Source: an uncultured Jannaschia sp.
Lineage (GTDB): Bacteria; Pseudomonadota; Alphaproteobacteria; Rhodobacterales; Rhodobacteraceae
Length of the DNA: 64,000 nt
Direction of reading: 5' to 3'
Assembly (NCBI RefSeq): GCF_947494025.1
Contig: NZ_CANLTQ010000011.1
Coordinates: 1 to 64,000, forward strand
Shown: piece after piece, positions 44,630-54,924 of the stretch
Layout: each line of letters opens with the position of its first letter
Position numbering within the stretch: the first letter of the stretch is position 1
Translations under genes and position numbers: made by a program
Notes under the pieces: model-generated
The model's database searches: none
What the model was told of the DNA's origin: nothing
What the model saw: only the letters and a program-made list of their open reading frames with translations

Positions 44630-45174
44630 CAGCGCTGCTCCGCTTTGTGACCGGGCTCTCCGGGACCGTCGTCGTAATCACCGGCGAAACGGGCGATGTC
44701 TTCCTCCGGCATCCGTCCGGTGACGATTTGGCCGAGGCGGACGGCCGCGATCAGACCGATTCCCGCGGCGGAGAAATAGCCTACCCCGAACACCCAGATG
44801 AGCGAGATGCCGACGACCGCCGCCGTCATGGAGGCGTTGATCGGGTGCTGCACCCAGGTGCCGTGGAAGAAGACTACGGCACAGATCAGGACGATGACGT
44901 TGGTGATGAACATGCAGATCAGCCGGCCGCGTCGTCCGAACAGGCGCACCATCGTCTCCACTCCGATATGGGCGTTCTCCTTGAACGTGATGACGGCGCC
45001 GATGAAGGTCAGCCAGACGAAGAAGTAGCGGCTGAGCTCCTCGGAGAACGTGATCCCCGAATTGAGACCGTAGCGCAACACGACGTTGACGAAGACCATC
45101 ATCGCCATTCCAGCGAGCAGGATCACCATCGCCATCTCTGTCAGGCGTGTCGCCGCGGAAATCAGGCGTCCCAT
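44629..45174 (-). CDS. dctQ: TRAP transporter small permease DctQ
   Basis: The protein has 181 residues and four membrane segments with the DctQ pattern NVVLRYGLNSGITFSEELSRYFFVWLTFIGAVITFKENAHIGVE. It pairs with DctM. It is first in the operon dctQMP-enolase; GGAGTG precedes the ATG. No regulator gene is adjacent. Confidence 0.94.
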   Translation of the reverse strand: MGRLISAATRLTEMAMVILLAGMAMMVFVNVVLRYGLNSGITFSEELSRYFFVWLTFIGAVITFKENAHIGVETMVRLFGRRGRLICMFITNVIVLICAVVFFHGTWVQHPINASMTAAVVGISLIWVFGVGYFSAAGIGLIAAVRLGQIVTGRMPEEDIARFAGDYDDGPGEPGHKAEQR

Positions 45175-45480
45175 AGAGCCACTCCAGCACGCATGTCATC
45201 GATCGTCGGACGCATCCGTTCCCTCTCCCAGCGGACCCGGACCGGGCCGGACGACATCATGGTCAGCGCCGTCCTCCCGGCACCTGTCAGGTGGACAAGG
45301 GCTGAATGGCATTGTCAACGGGACTGTTGCGTTGGCGTCGCCAAGTTGTCTGGGGCTGATGCGCGAACTGCGGTCGTGTCTTGCATGGAAGCTCGCCCCC
45401 GCCTCCGCCTCGGCCGGCGGCGGTCTGCCCCCTCGAGAGTGGTCCTCCCTGTAGTAGGCTTTTGGGCGGGAGGGAGGACG

Positions 45481-45605
45481 ATGGAACGGGACAGAAGAGG
45501 CGCAAGCCGGAGGAGATCGTCGTGAAGCCACGGCAGGTGGACGTGCTGGTAACGCAGGGCCGATCGGTGGCCGAAGCGGTGCGGTCGGTCGGGGGTTCGG
45601 CATGA
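45481..45605 (+). mobile_element. IS3-family OrfA remnant
   Basis: In one frame the plus strand reads KRRKPEEIVVKPRQVDVLV and then TQGRSVAEAVRSVGG before a TGA. This is the start of an IS3-family OrfA, whose usual continuation (VTYYRWR) is missing. The 30 bases before it (TGTAGTAGGCTTTTGGGCGG...) look like a terminal repeat. The rest of the element is gone. It lies between the TRAP promoter region and the decayed toxin-antitoxin module. Confidence 0.72.
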
Positions 45606-45635
45606 GCCGCCACCGGTTCGAGGCCATGCCGAACC
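45594..45635. repeat. 11-bp perfect inverted repeat at the end of the IS3 remnant
   Basis: GGTTCGGCATG (45594-45604) and CATGCCGAACC (45625-45635) are exact inverted copies separated by 20 bases. The left arm covers the TGA that ends the OrfA remnant; the toxin-antitoxin module starts 58 bases further on. It may be a transcription terminator or a scar of the IS rearrangement. Confidence 0.5.
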
Positions 45636-45692
45636 GGTTGGCGCTGTCCGATCCCGCCCTGGAATTCGCAGCGTGAAAGTAATGCCCTCCAT

Positions 45693-45958
45693 ATGAATGT
45701 ATTACCTCTCGGAGCCGATTTGCCGACGACCGTGACATCCAAGGGACAGGTGACCATCCCCGAAGCCGGTGCGCGACTTTCTCGGAATCGAGCCCGGCAG
45801 CCGCGTGGGCTTCGGACGGACGGAGGACGGTCGCGTCGAGCTACGGCCCGAAGGCGCCGCGCCGGACGCTGGCCGATCTGCGCGGCCAGGCCGGGCCTGG
45901 ACCCTCCACCGGGGAAATCATCGCGCTGACGCGAGGGGAGGTCTCGGACGGGGCGTGA
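45693..45958 (+). pseudogene. AbrB/MazE-type antitoxin, broken by two frameshifts
   Basis: The first frame gives the AbrB swapped-hairpin start TTVTSKGQVTIPE. One base later the next frame gives VRDFLGIEPGSRVGFGRTED and GRVELRP. A further one-base shift gives TLADLRGQAGPGPS, then TGEIIALTRG and a TGA at 45956-45958. All three pieces are the expected consecutive parts of one antitoxin, so two net +1 shifts (near 45758 and between about 45845 and 45870) have destroyed it. Its final TGA overlaps the toxin GTG (GTGA), the normal coupling in such pairs. Confidence 0.8.
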
Positions 45959-46353
45959 CCTTTATCAACACGAACGTCCTGCTCGATCTGGTGACGGACG
46001 ACCCGATCCACGCCGACGGGTCGCTGGCGCGGCTCGAAGAGGCGGCGCTTCGCGGACTGCTCGTGATCGGCGACGTCGTCTGTGGCGAGCTGTCCGTGCG
46101 TTACGAGCGGATCGAGGATCTCGACGCCTTCGTGGCGCAGGCGGGGCTCCGGCGGACGGCGATGCCGGACGCGGCGCTGGTTCTGGCCGGCAAGGCGTTC
46201 CGGTCCTATCGGCGCTCGGGCGGCACGCGGGTGGGGGTGTTGCCGGACTTCTTCGTCGGCGCGCAGGCGGCGCTGGCCGCCCGCCCGCTGCTCACCCGGG
46301 ACGTGACGCGGTATCGCACCTACTTCCCGTCGGTGGAGCTGATCGCGCCGTGA
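45955..46353 (+). CDS. PIN-domain toxin (VapC-like), catalytic Asp replaced
   Basis: The protein has 132 residues and an intact frame. It begins TFINTNVLLDLV, where PIN nucleases have I-D-T-N-V; the first catalytic Asp is Asn here (AAC against GAC). Other acidic residues are present: Glu in VVCGELSV, Asp in LPDFFVGAQA and Asp in LLTRDVTRYRTYFP. VapC proteins cut tRNA or rRNA; this one is probably inactive, in line with the broken antitoxin. The GTG at 45955 follows GGGGAGG. Confidence 0.82.
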   Translation: MTFINTNVLLDLVTDDPIHADGSLARLEEAALRGLLVIGDVVCGELSVRYERIEDLDAFVAQAGLRRTAMPDAALVLAGKAFRSYRRSGGTRVGVLPDFFVGAQAALAARPLLTRDVTRYRTYFPSVELIAP

Positions 46354-46555
46354 CGGGCCGGGCGGCGCGATCGCTGGCCTAGGCACCGCTTCCCCGGGAT
46401 CACAGCGTGGCCGCCGGTGCAGGTTCAGCGCCCCGGGTATCCCCGTCCGACCGCCGTGCCGGGAAGCGCGACAAAGGGCGCGGGCCGTTGGCCGGATCGG
46501 GCGCCGGATGCCGTGACCCCGGCCCGCGATCCGGCCACCGCCGGACGGGGCGTGC

Positions 46556-48019
46556 TCACACCCCTTCGAGCAGGCGGATCTTGAGGTCGCGGAAGGCGCT
46601 GCGGGCGCGGGACTCGCGCTCGTGGTCGAGCATCGCCTCGATCTCGGCCCCCATCTGGCGCAGCCGCGCGTCGCCGAGACGCTGCGCCTCCTTGAACATC
46701 GAGCGCTCCTCGGAGCTGGCATGGTGGTCGACCGCTTCGTGCAGGGCGCGAAGCTGCGCCTCGAATTCCGGGCTCGACGGCCCGAGCCGCAGCGTCACCG
46801 CGAGCATGTCGGCGAGCTGCTGGTGCTCCGCATGGGCGACGGGCACGTCCTCGCTGACGGGTCGGACGGCCGGGTAGAAGATCTCGTCCTCGACATGCTC
46901 GTGGATCTCGAGCTCACCCGCCAGCAGACGCATCACGTCGCGCCGCTCCGGGTCGTCGGGCGCCATCGCCTCGATCCGCTCGAAGAGCCGGCGCATGAGC
47001 TCGTGATGCTCGAAGAGCACTTCGTCGGCCTTGCGCGCCCCGGGCGGCGGGGACGGCTCCGGCCCTTGCGTGGCGGCGTCGATCTCCTGCGGGGTGAGCG
47101 CCTCGTCCCCCGGCTCCGGCACACGGCGGATCTCGACTTGGCCCCCTCGCACACGCGCGTCGTAGCGCGGCTGCGGCGCGGTGGAGGGGCCGTCGAGCAC
47201 GCGCCCGTCGCGGAGGCAGAAGCGCGAACCGTGCCAGGGGCAGACGAGGCCGCCATCCTGCACCCAGCCCTCGTCGAGCGGGCCGCCCATATGGGAGCAG
47301 CGCGACCCCATCGCGTGGACGCGCCCGCGATGGCGCACCAGAGCGACACCGATCCCGGCGCGCGCGGCCTCGTCCCAGACCTCCACGCGGCGCGGCCGGT
47401 CCTCCTCCAGCGCGTCGAGGGGAAGGACCGGCATGAAGGCGCGCGGCTCGGGCGAGCGGTCGGCCTGATCGACGCCCACGCCGCGGCGATAGACGAGGTG
47501 GCCGCCGAGCCAGGCGCCCGCCGCCATCGCGGCCCATCCCGCGCCGCTCAGCGCCCGGCCCGCGGAGCGGCGGCCGCGCCGGCGCAGCGCGAGCGAGCCG
47601 AGGGCAAGCGCGAGCGCGGTCGAGTTCGCGGCGGCGTGGACGAGCCCGGTGCGGCGGTCGCGGCCGTGGATCTGCCGCCAGTCGGCGATCCCGGCCGCCG
47701 CGGCGGCGACGGCCCCGCCCGCGCCGGCCGCCAGCGCGATATCGGCCGCCCGCGCCGTCCGCGGATCGTCGGAGAGGCCCAGCGTTTCCGCCGTATCGAG
47801 GGCGAAGGCCAGCGTCCAGCCGCCGACGGGCAGCGTCGCGAGCAGCGGGTGCAGCGGGTGGCCGAGCCACGTCCCGTGCAGCGCGTTCTCGATCGGCTGC
47901 GCCGCGCGTCCCATCGGCTGGAGCGCGAGCGAGGCCGCGTTGGCGACGTCGTAGGAGGGACGGTCGAGCCGCTCCTCGCCCTCGATGGCGGCAACGATGC
48001 GCTCGGTTCGCTGGCTCAT
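46556..48019 (-). CDS. DUF2231-Rieske-hemerythrin triple-domain protein
   Basis: The protein has 487 residues. Residues about 30-170 are a DUF2231 membrane domain (GTWLGHPLHPLLATLPVGGW and later helices). Residues about 200-305 are a Rieske domain with cluster motifs CSHMGG (C-x-H) and CPWHGSRF (C-x2-H). Residues about 335-470 are a hemerythrin HHE domain with FEHHELMRR, EIHEHVEDEIFYP, AHAEHQQL and VDHHASSEE as iron ligands. A membrane redox or oxygen/NO sensor or scavenger is a reasonable inference. AGAAAGGGA precedes the ATG at 48019. It neighbours EcfG-type genes; its own promoter candidate is poor. Confidence 0.9.
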   Translation of the reverse strand: MSQRTERIVAAIEGEERLDRPSYDVANAASLALQPMGRAAQPIENALHGTWLGHPLHPLLATLPVGGWTLAFALDTAETLGLSDDPRTARAADIALAAGAGGAVAAAAAGIADWRQIHGRDRRTGLVHAAANSTALALALGSLALRRRGRRSAGRALSGAGWAAMAAGAWLGGHLVYRRGVGVDQADRSPEPRAFMPVLPLDALEEDRPRRVEVWDEAARAGIGVALVRHRGRVHAMGSRCSHMGGPLDEGWVQDGGLVCPWHGSRFCLRDGRVLDGPSTAPQPRYDARVRGGQVEIRRVPEPGDEALTPQEIDAATQGPEPSPPPGARKADEVLFEHHELMRRLFERIEAMAPDDPERRDVMRLLAGELEIHEHVEDEIFYPAVRPVSEDVPVAHAEHQQLADMLAVTLRLGPSSPEFEAQLRALHEAVDHHASSEERSMFKEAQRLGDARLRQMGAEIEAMLDHERESRARSAFRDLKIRLLEGV

Positions 48020-48218
48020 GACTCGTTCCCTTTCTCGATCCGCACGGCAGGCGGGCAAGTGCCGCGCCGGGGGCAACCGCGGCCCTCCGCGCGCGCCGCT
48101 CGGGGGGCCAACGAGGGCCCGGATGATTTGGTTTCCCGCCATTCCGTCGGTTGACGCGACCGTTGCGGTTTTTGCGACGCGCTCGGAAGAGCGTTCGCAT
48201 GGGGCGTCAGACCGGCGG

Positions 48219-49430
48219 TCAGGCCTCGGAGCGCGTCGGCGGGCTTGCGTAGCGGCTGCCGCGAGGTCTGGCCACATTATCGAAATCGCGGGCCAACCGG
48301 TGCAGGGCGTCGCACACCCGCGGCCCGGCCAGCGGGGCCCCGTGGCCCGACAGGATCAGGTCGGGCGCGAGCTCGGCCAGCCGCCGCGCGGAGTCGCGCG
48401 CCTGGTCCCATTCCGTCGTGAAATAGGCGGGCGGGCCGTGGATCTCGGGGGCCTGCGTCGCCACGGCATAGGCGGATTCCTGGCGCGTGGTGACGACGGC
48501 GTCGCCGGCAAGCAGCGTCCGGTCGCGCGCGCGCCACAAGGAGATGTGGCCTAGCGCGTGGCCGGGCGTATGGAGCCAGCGCCAGTCCGGCGCCCCCGGG
48601 ACCGTACCGTCGTCGGGCAGGGAACGGAGGCGCGGCCGCACGTCCACGGGCGCGGTCGGATACAGGCCAGCGAGCGCCGCCATCGCCCCGCCGCCGACGC
48701 TCGGATCGCCCGGGGGGTAAGCCCGCGAGCCGTCGAGATAGGGATGTTCCAGCGGGTGCGCGAAAACGGGGGCGTCCCAGCGTTCGGCCAGTTCCTCGAG
48801 CGCGCCGACATGGTCGAAATGCCCGTGGGTCATCACGATGGCCGCGGGGCGGGCGCCGGATCCGAACCGTTCCGTCGCCGCCGCCGCGATCGGGCGCGCC
48901 GTGCCGGTCAGGCCGGCATCGACGAGGATCCAGTTCCGGTCGCCGGCGCCGCGTGGCCCGAGAAAGGCGACGTTGACGATGCCGAGCCGGCGATAGGCGA
49001 GTTCCGGCGCCACCTCGCGGATGCGCGACCCGCGCTCGATCCGCGCGATCGCGTCCGCGCCGACCGGAACCTGGCGACCCACGCGGCGCTGTGACCGTTC
49101 CGGCCGGTCCGTCAGAAGCGCCACCGCGATCGAGAACAGGCCGTAGCCTGCCAGCAATCCCCGCACCTCCGGCGGCTCGTGCTTGAGCATCGCGGCGGCG
49201 GCGCAGAAGCCCGCGCCCTGAAGCGCGTCGAGCGCCAGATGCTCGGACATCGACAGCGGCGCCGTCGAGGGCCGGTCGTAGCGGGTCAGCAGGCTATAGG
49301 CCGCGACACCGGCGCCGGCCGCCGCAAGCGGCGCGTGGAGCCGTCTGTTCCAGCGCAGGATCCGGGGCGCCGCGACAAGCGCGGCCGCGGACAGCGCGTC
49401 GAGCGCGGCATGAAGGCGGGGCGGGATCAT
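48219..49430 (-). CDS. Membrane-anchored metallo-beta-lactamase-fold hydrolase
   Basis: The protein has 403 residues. Residues 1-130 contain about four hydrophobic helices. Residues 150-390 are an MBL domain with the metal motif MTHGHFDHVGALEEL, His in LHTPGHALGHISLW, Asp in LLAGDAV and a final SGHGAPLAG. Such domains act as glyoxalase II-like or related hydrolases; the substrate is unknown. The start codon overlaps the stop of a 34-residue ORF (ATGA), and an EcfG-type promoter lies upstream. Confidence 0.9.
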   Translation of the reverse strand: MIPPRLHAALDALSAAALVAAPRILRWNRRLHAPLAAAGAGVAAYSLLTRYDRPSTAPLSMSEHLALDALQGAGFCAAAAMLKHEPPEVRGLLAGYGLFSIAVALLTDRPERSQRRVGRQVPVGADAIARIERGSRIREVAPELAYRRLGIVNVAFLGPRGAGDRNWILVDAGLTGTARPIAAAATERFGSGARPAAIVMTHGHFDHVGALEELAERWDAPVFAHPLEHPYLDGSRAYPPGDPSVGGGAMAALAGLYPTAPVDVRPRLRSLPDDGTVPGAPDWRWLHTPGHALGHISLWRARDRTLLAGDAVVTTRQESAYAVATQAPEIHGPPAYFTTEWDQARDSARRLAELAPDLILSGHGAPLAGPRVCDALHRLARDFDNVARPRGSRYASPPTRSEA

Positions 49431-49531
49431 GATCGGCCACCCCGGTTCGCCCGGGCGATCGCCTCGATAGGTCCGGCCGGGCCGGGCGGGCGCTTGTCCG
49501 ACGGGTCATGCGGGGTTGATGCGTCGATCAT
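49427..49531 (-). CDS. 34-residue ORF translationally coupled to the MBL gene
   Basis: This ORF is too short for the ORF track. GGGAGG lies 5 bases before the ATG at 49531, and the TGA at 49427-49429 overlaps the MBL ATG (ATGA). The peptide (MIDASTPHDPSDKRPPGPAG..., ending IEAIARANRGGRS) is Pro-rich and hydrophilic. It lies directly after an exact EcfG-type promoter with a leader of about 21 bases. It may be a real small protein or a leader that couples translation of the MBL gene. No family is recognised. Confidence 0.55.
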   Translation of the reverse strand: MIDASTPHDPSDKRPPGPAGPIEAIARANRGGRS

Positions 49532-49558
49532 GATGGCCTCCCGAGATCACAAAGGCGC

Positions 49559-49583
49559 AACGCGGGGTACGACGCGGCGTTCC
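49559..49583 (-). promoter_or_regulatory. EcfG-type general stress promoter (exact consensus)
   Basis: On the minus strand GGAAC (49583-49579) is followed after 16 bases by CGTT (49562-49559). It lies just after the DUF2243 stop and points at the 34-residue ORF and the MBL gene. Confidence 0.8.
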
Positions 49584-49587
49584 GATG

Positions 49588-50127
49588 TCACGGCCCGCCC
49601 GTCGCCGCCGCGTTCGCCTCGGCCTGTGCTTTGCGCGACGCGCGCCACAACGCCCAGCCGCCCGCGATCATCGCCGCCCCCCAGACGAGGAAGCCCACAT
49701 CCCACCAGATCCATTGCGCTCGGGGAACGGTCTCGTTGACATGGTGCAATCCGAGGATCTGATGGCTGAGGAGCCCTTCGGCGACGTTGAAGAGCCCGAA
49801 ACCCATCAGGAGCGTGCCTGCCAGCAGGCGGTTGGACCAGCGCAGGTGCGTGCCCCGCGCCGCGCGCCAAAGCAGGACGAGGCCGACAAGGACGAAGACG
49901 TAGGCCGTGGCATGGAAAAGCCCGTCGAAGAGCGTGTTCCCGCGCAGGCCCTCGACCGTGTCCACCGGAAAGCCCGCGCTGCTGGCCATGTGGTGCCATT
50001 GAAGGATCTGGTGGAGGACGATCCCGTCGAAGAACCCGCCGATGCCGAGGCCGAAAAAGATGCCGGCGGCGGTCGGAAAGGTCGTGGCGGCGCGTTCGGT
50101 CTCGGGCAGGGGCGTCGTGCGGGGCAT
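49588..50127 (-). CDS. DUF2243 membrane protein
   Basis: The protein has 179 residues and four membrane segments. The DUF2243 pattern is clear: GIFFGLGIGGFFDGIVLHQILQWHHM, NTLFDGLFHATAYVF and LLSHQILGLHHVNE, with several paired His residues in the membrane. The function of the family is unknown; the His pairs could bind metal or heme. The ATG at 50127 lies about 24 bases from the start predicted by the EcfG-type promoter at 50158-50183; no strong ribosome site is seen. Confidence 0.88.
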   Translation of the reverse strand: MPRTTPLPETERAATTFPTAAGIFFGLGIGGFFDGIVLHQILQWHHMASSAGFPVDTVEGLRGNTLFDGLFHATAYVFVLVGLVLLWRAARGTHLRWSNRLLAGTLLMGFGLFNVAEGLLSHQILGLHHVNETVPRAQWIWWDVGFLVWGAAMIAGGWALWRASRKAQAEANAAATGGP

Positions 50128-50157
50128 TCGGCAAGAACCGTGTTGGGACTGCGTCAC

Positions 50158-50183
50158 AACGGGCCGGCAAGGCGAAGCGTTCC
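50158..50183 (-). promoter_or_regulatory. EcfG-type general stress promoter (exact consensus, 17-base spacer)
   Basis: On the minus strand GGAAC (50183-50179) is followed after 17 bases by CGTT (50161-50158), pointing at the DUF2243 gene. Confidence 0.8.
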
Positions 50184-50238
50184 CGTGCCCACGCTCCCCG
50201 GTTCCCGTGGCAGGACATGGGAGCGATCCCTGCCGGCA

Positions 50239-50271
50239 CATCTCCGTGGCCGGAAACAGGCCACGGAGATG
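50239..50271 (-). terminator. 13-bp perfect hairpin after glgX
   Basis: CATCTCCGTGGCC (50239-50251) and GGCCACGGAGATG (50259-50271) are exact inverted copies with a 7-base loop, 45 bases after the glgX stop. No T-run follows on either strand. It likely ends the glgX transcript and insulates the DUF2243 promoter. Confidence 0.65.
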
Positions 50272-50316
50272 CGGGCGCCCGCGATCCGGCCGGACCGACG
50301 GGGCCAGCGGGCCGGG

Positions 50317-52542
<2,226 letters not shown>

Positions 52543-52576
52543 ATGCGGAGTGCCTGACAAGTAGGGAGCGTCGGGT

Positions 52577-52601
52577 AACGCGATCGCATCGACCCGGTTC
52601 C
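52577..52601 (-). promoter_or_regulatory. EcfG-type general stress promoter (exact consensus)
   Basis: On the minus strand GGAAC (52601-52597) is followed after 16 bases by CGTT (52580-52577), 35 bases upstream of the glgX ATG. In S. meliloti, Caulobacter and relatives this motif is read by EcfG/RpoE2/SigT under PhyR-NepR control. Confidence 0.82.
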
Positions 52602-53150
52602 GTCGCCTGCCGCGGCGGGACACGTCGCCGTGATGCTCCGCGCGGGGTCGGGACCGACCGACGGGCGTGTGGATCACGAGCGTCCGGGCACGCTCGATCC
52701 GCATGGCGGGGCGCCGTCAGGACGCGTACGGACGCACGGCAGGCGGGTCCGCCGCCCGCGCCGTGTCTCCCTTCCAGGACCGCGAGGGGTCCGCGCGGGA
52801 ACGGCTCCCCCGCGAAGAGTCGGGCGGTGCTGCGACGGGGCAGGCGGGATTGGCGGGACGGCTTGCGGAGCCTGCCGCGCGGGTTCGTCGGCGCGATCCC
52901 GTCCTTCGCGGCGGTGCCGATGTCGATCATCCCGCCCGGCGTCGGAATGATCCGCCAAAGGCCCCATCGGACAGGTCTCGATCGGCCACCTCGTCGTCGC
53001 GGGGATCGTGTTCGCGGCCTTGCTCGGCTTGCCCGACATCTTCGCCAATGGCCGAAACACGACCGGGAGCCGTTCGGCCGGCAAGATCGGCTCGGCGGAT
53101 GACCCCATCGTGTTGATGGCCGACCTGCGGAGTGCCTTCCGCCGCACGGA

Positions 53151-53499
53151 CTGCGGGCGGTGCGTGCACGCGGAAGCGGCGCCATCGTCAACATCGCCTC
53201 GCGCGCCGCGCATTGCGGCTGACCCGACGCATCCGTCTGCGTCATCGGCAGGCACGGCGTCCTCGGTCTTACCCGCACACCGGGTGCCGAATGGGCGGGG
53301 CTGGCGTGCAGGGTGAACTCGACCTTGCCCCGTTTCTTTCTGACCGAGCTGAGATGCGAACGCATGCCGGCCGCGCACAAGGAGGCCGCGCATTCCCGCG
53401 GATCGCTTCGGCACGGCGTGTGAACCTGTCCGCGCGGCGGACTTCGTGACCGGCACGGACATCGCCGCCGTCGACGGCGGCTCTCTCGCGGACGGGATC
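53151..53499 (+). pseudogene. Short-chain dehydrogenase remnant
   Basis: The plus strand reads GSGAIVNIASRAAHCG, a TGA, then IGRHGVLGLTRTPGAEWAG and VNSTLPRFFLTE in the same frame. After a frameshift it reads RFGT...ADFVTGTDIAAVDGGSLADGI, the classic SDR C-terminus. The first half of the gene is missing and the Tyr-x3-Lys motif reads Cys and Arg. About 25 residues around the NAD-specific helix are also deleted. The rest of the 52602-53637 gap shows no intact gene; a hydrophobic stretch near 52990-53045 (GIVFAALLGLPDIFANGR) is unidentified. Confidence 0.7.
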
Positions 53500-53637
53500 T
53501 CGCCGGCGACGGGCCCGGCGCGGCGACAAACCGACGGCGGCGCCCTCGGGCATCTTGCGTAATACGCCGATGATCCCGAGGATCGGGCGCGAAGGCGGCG
53601 ACGGATCCCGAGCGCCGCCATGATTGGGGAGTTTGCG

Positions 53638-54924
53638 ATGTCCGACCGAACCTACGCCTTCGACACGCTGGCCGTCCATGCCGGGGCCGAGCCGGACCCC
53701 GCCACCGGCGCGCGTCAGGTGCCGATCTACCAGACCACGGCCTACGTGTTCCGGGACGCCGACCACGCCGCCAAGCTCTTCAACCTCGAGGAGGTCGGCT
53801 TCATCTATTCGCGGCTGACCAACCCGACGGTGCAGGCGCTGGCCACGCGGATCGCGGCGCTCGAGGGCGCGGCCGGCGGCATCGCCTGCTCGTCGGGACA
53901 CGCGGCGCAGATCATGGCGCTGTTCCCGCTGATGCAGCCGGGGCGCAACATCGTCGCCTCTTCCCGGCTTTATGGCGGCACCGTCACGCAGTTCACCCAT
54001 ACGATCCGGCGCTTCGGCTGGCGGGCGAGCTTCGTGGACACCGACGACCTCGACGCGGTGGAGGCGGCGATCGACGACGACACCCGCGCGATCTTCTGCG
54101 AAACGATCGCCAATCCCGGCGGCTACGTCACCGATCTGGACGCCATGGCGCGGATCGCCGACCGCCACGGCATTCCGCTGATCGTCGACAACACCACCGC
54201 GACGCCCTGGCTCTGCCGCCCGATGGAGCATGGCGCCACGCTCGTGGTCCATTCGACCACCAAGTACCTCACGGGCAACGGCACGGTCACCGGCGGCGCG
54301 GTGATGGATTCGGGCCGGTTCGACTGGAGCGCCTCGGACAAGTTCCCGGCCCTGTCGAAGCCGGAGCCGGCCTATCACGGCCTGACCTTCGCGTCGCTTG
54401 GCGCGATGGCCTTCACGTTCCATTCGATCGCCATCGGCCTGCGCGACCTCGGCATGACCATGAATCCGCAGGGCGCGCATTACACGTTGATGGGGATCGA
54501 GACGCTGGGCCTCCGGATGGAGCGCCACGTCGCGAACGCCCGCAAGGTTGCCGAATGGCTGGAGAACGACTCCCGGATCGAGGCGGTGACCTATGCCGGC
54601 CTTCCCTCCTCGCCCTATCACGAGCGGGCGAAGCGGATCGTGCCGAAGGGGGCGGGGGCGCTCTTCACCGTGAGGGTCCGGGGCGGCTACGACGCCTGCG
54701 TGAAACTGGTCGATGCGCTGCGGCTTTTCAGCCACGTCGCCAATCTCGGCGACACGCGGTCGCTGGTGATTCACCCCGCCTCCACCACCCACCGGCAACT
54801 CGAGGCCGAGCAGCAGATGGCCGCCGGCGCCGCGCCGAACGTGGTTCGCCTGTCCATCGGGATCGAGGATCCGGACGACATCATCGCCGACCTGGATCAG
54901 GCTCTGTCTGCGGCCACGTCCTGA
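53638..54924 (+). CDS. metY: O-acetylhomoserine sulfhydrylase (MetY type)
   Basis: The protein has 428 residues and is PLP-dependent. FDTLAVHAGAEPDPATGARQVPIYQTTAYVF opens the protein, IYSRLTNPTVQALATRIAALEGAAGG holds phosphate-binding residues, and the PLP Lys is in VVHSTTKYLTGNGTVTGG. The C-terminal LGDTRSLVIHPASTTH is the family mark. It makes homocysteine from O-acetylhomoserine and sulfide. GGGGAG lies 7 bases before the ATG at 53638; the track start at 53620 would be 6 residues longer. Confidence 0.95.
   Translation: MSDRTYAFDTLAVHAGAEPDPATGARQVPIYQTTAYVFRDADHAAKLFNLEEVGFIYSRLTNPTVQALATRIAALEGAAGGIACSSGHAAQIMALFPLMQPGRNIVASSRLYGGTVTQFTHTIRRFGWRASFVDTDDLDAVEAAIDDDTRAIFCETIANPGGYVTDLDAMARIADRHGIPLIVDNTTATPWLCRPMEHGATLVVHSTTKYLTGNGTVTGGAVMDSGRFDWSASDKFPALSKPEPAYHGLTFASLGAMAFTFHSIAIGLRDLGMTMNPQGAHYTLMGIETLGLRMERHVANARKVAEWLENDSRIEAVTYAGLPSSPYHERAKRIVPKGAGALFTVRVRGGYDACVKLVDALRLFSHVANLGDTRSLVIHPASTTHRQLEAEQQMAAGAAPNVVRLSIGIEDPDDIIADLDQALSAATS

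Noticed and set aside
48111-48150. EcfG-type promoter for the DUF2231-Rieske-hemerythrin gene (GGAAA-N18-CGTT on the minus strand)
   Set aside because: The -35 has a mismatch and the spacer is one base too long, so I do not list it beside the exact matches.
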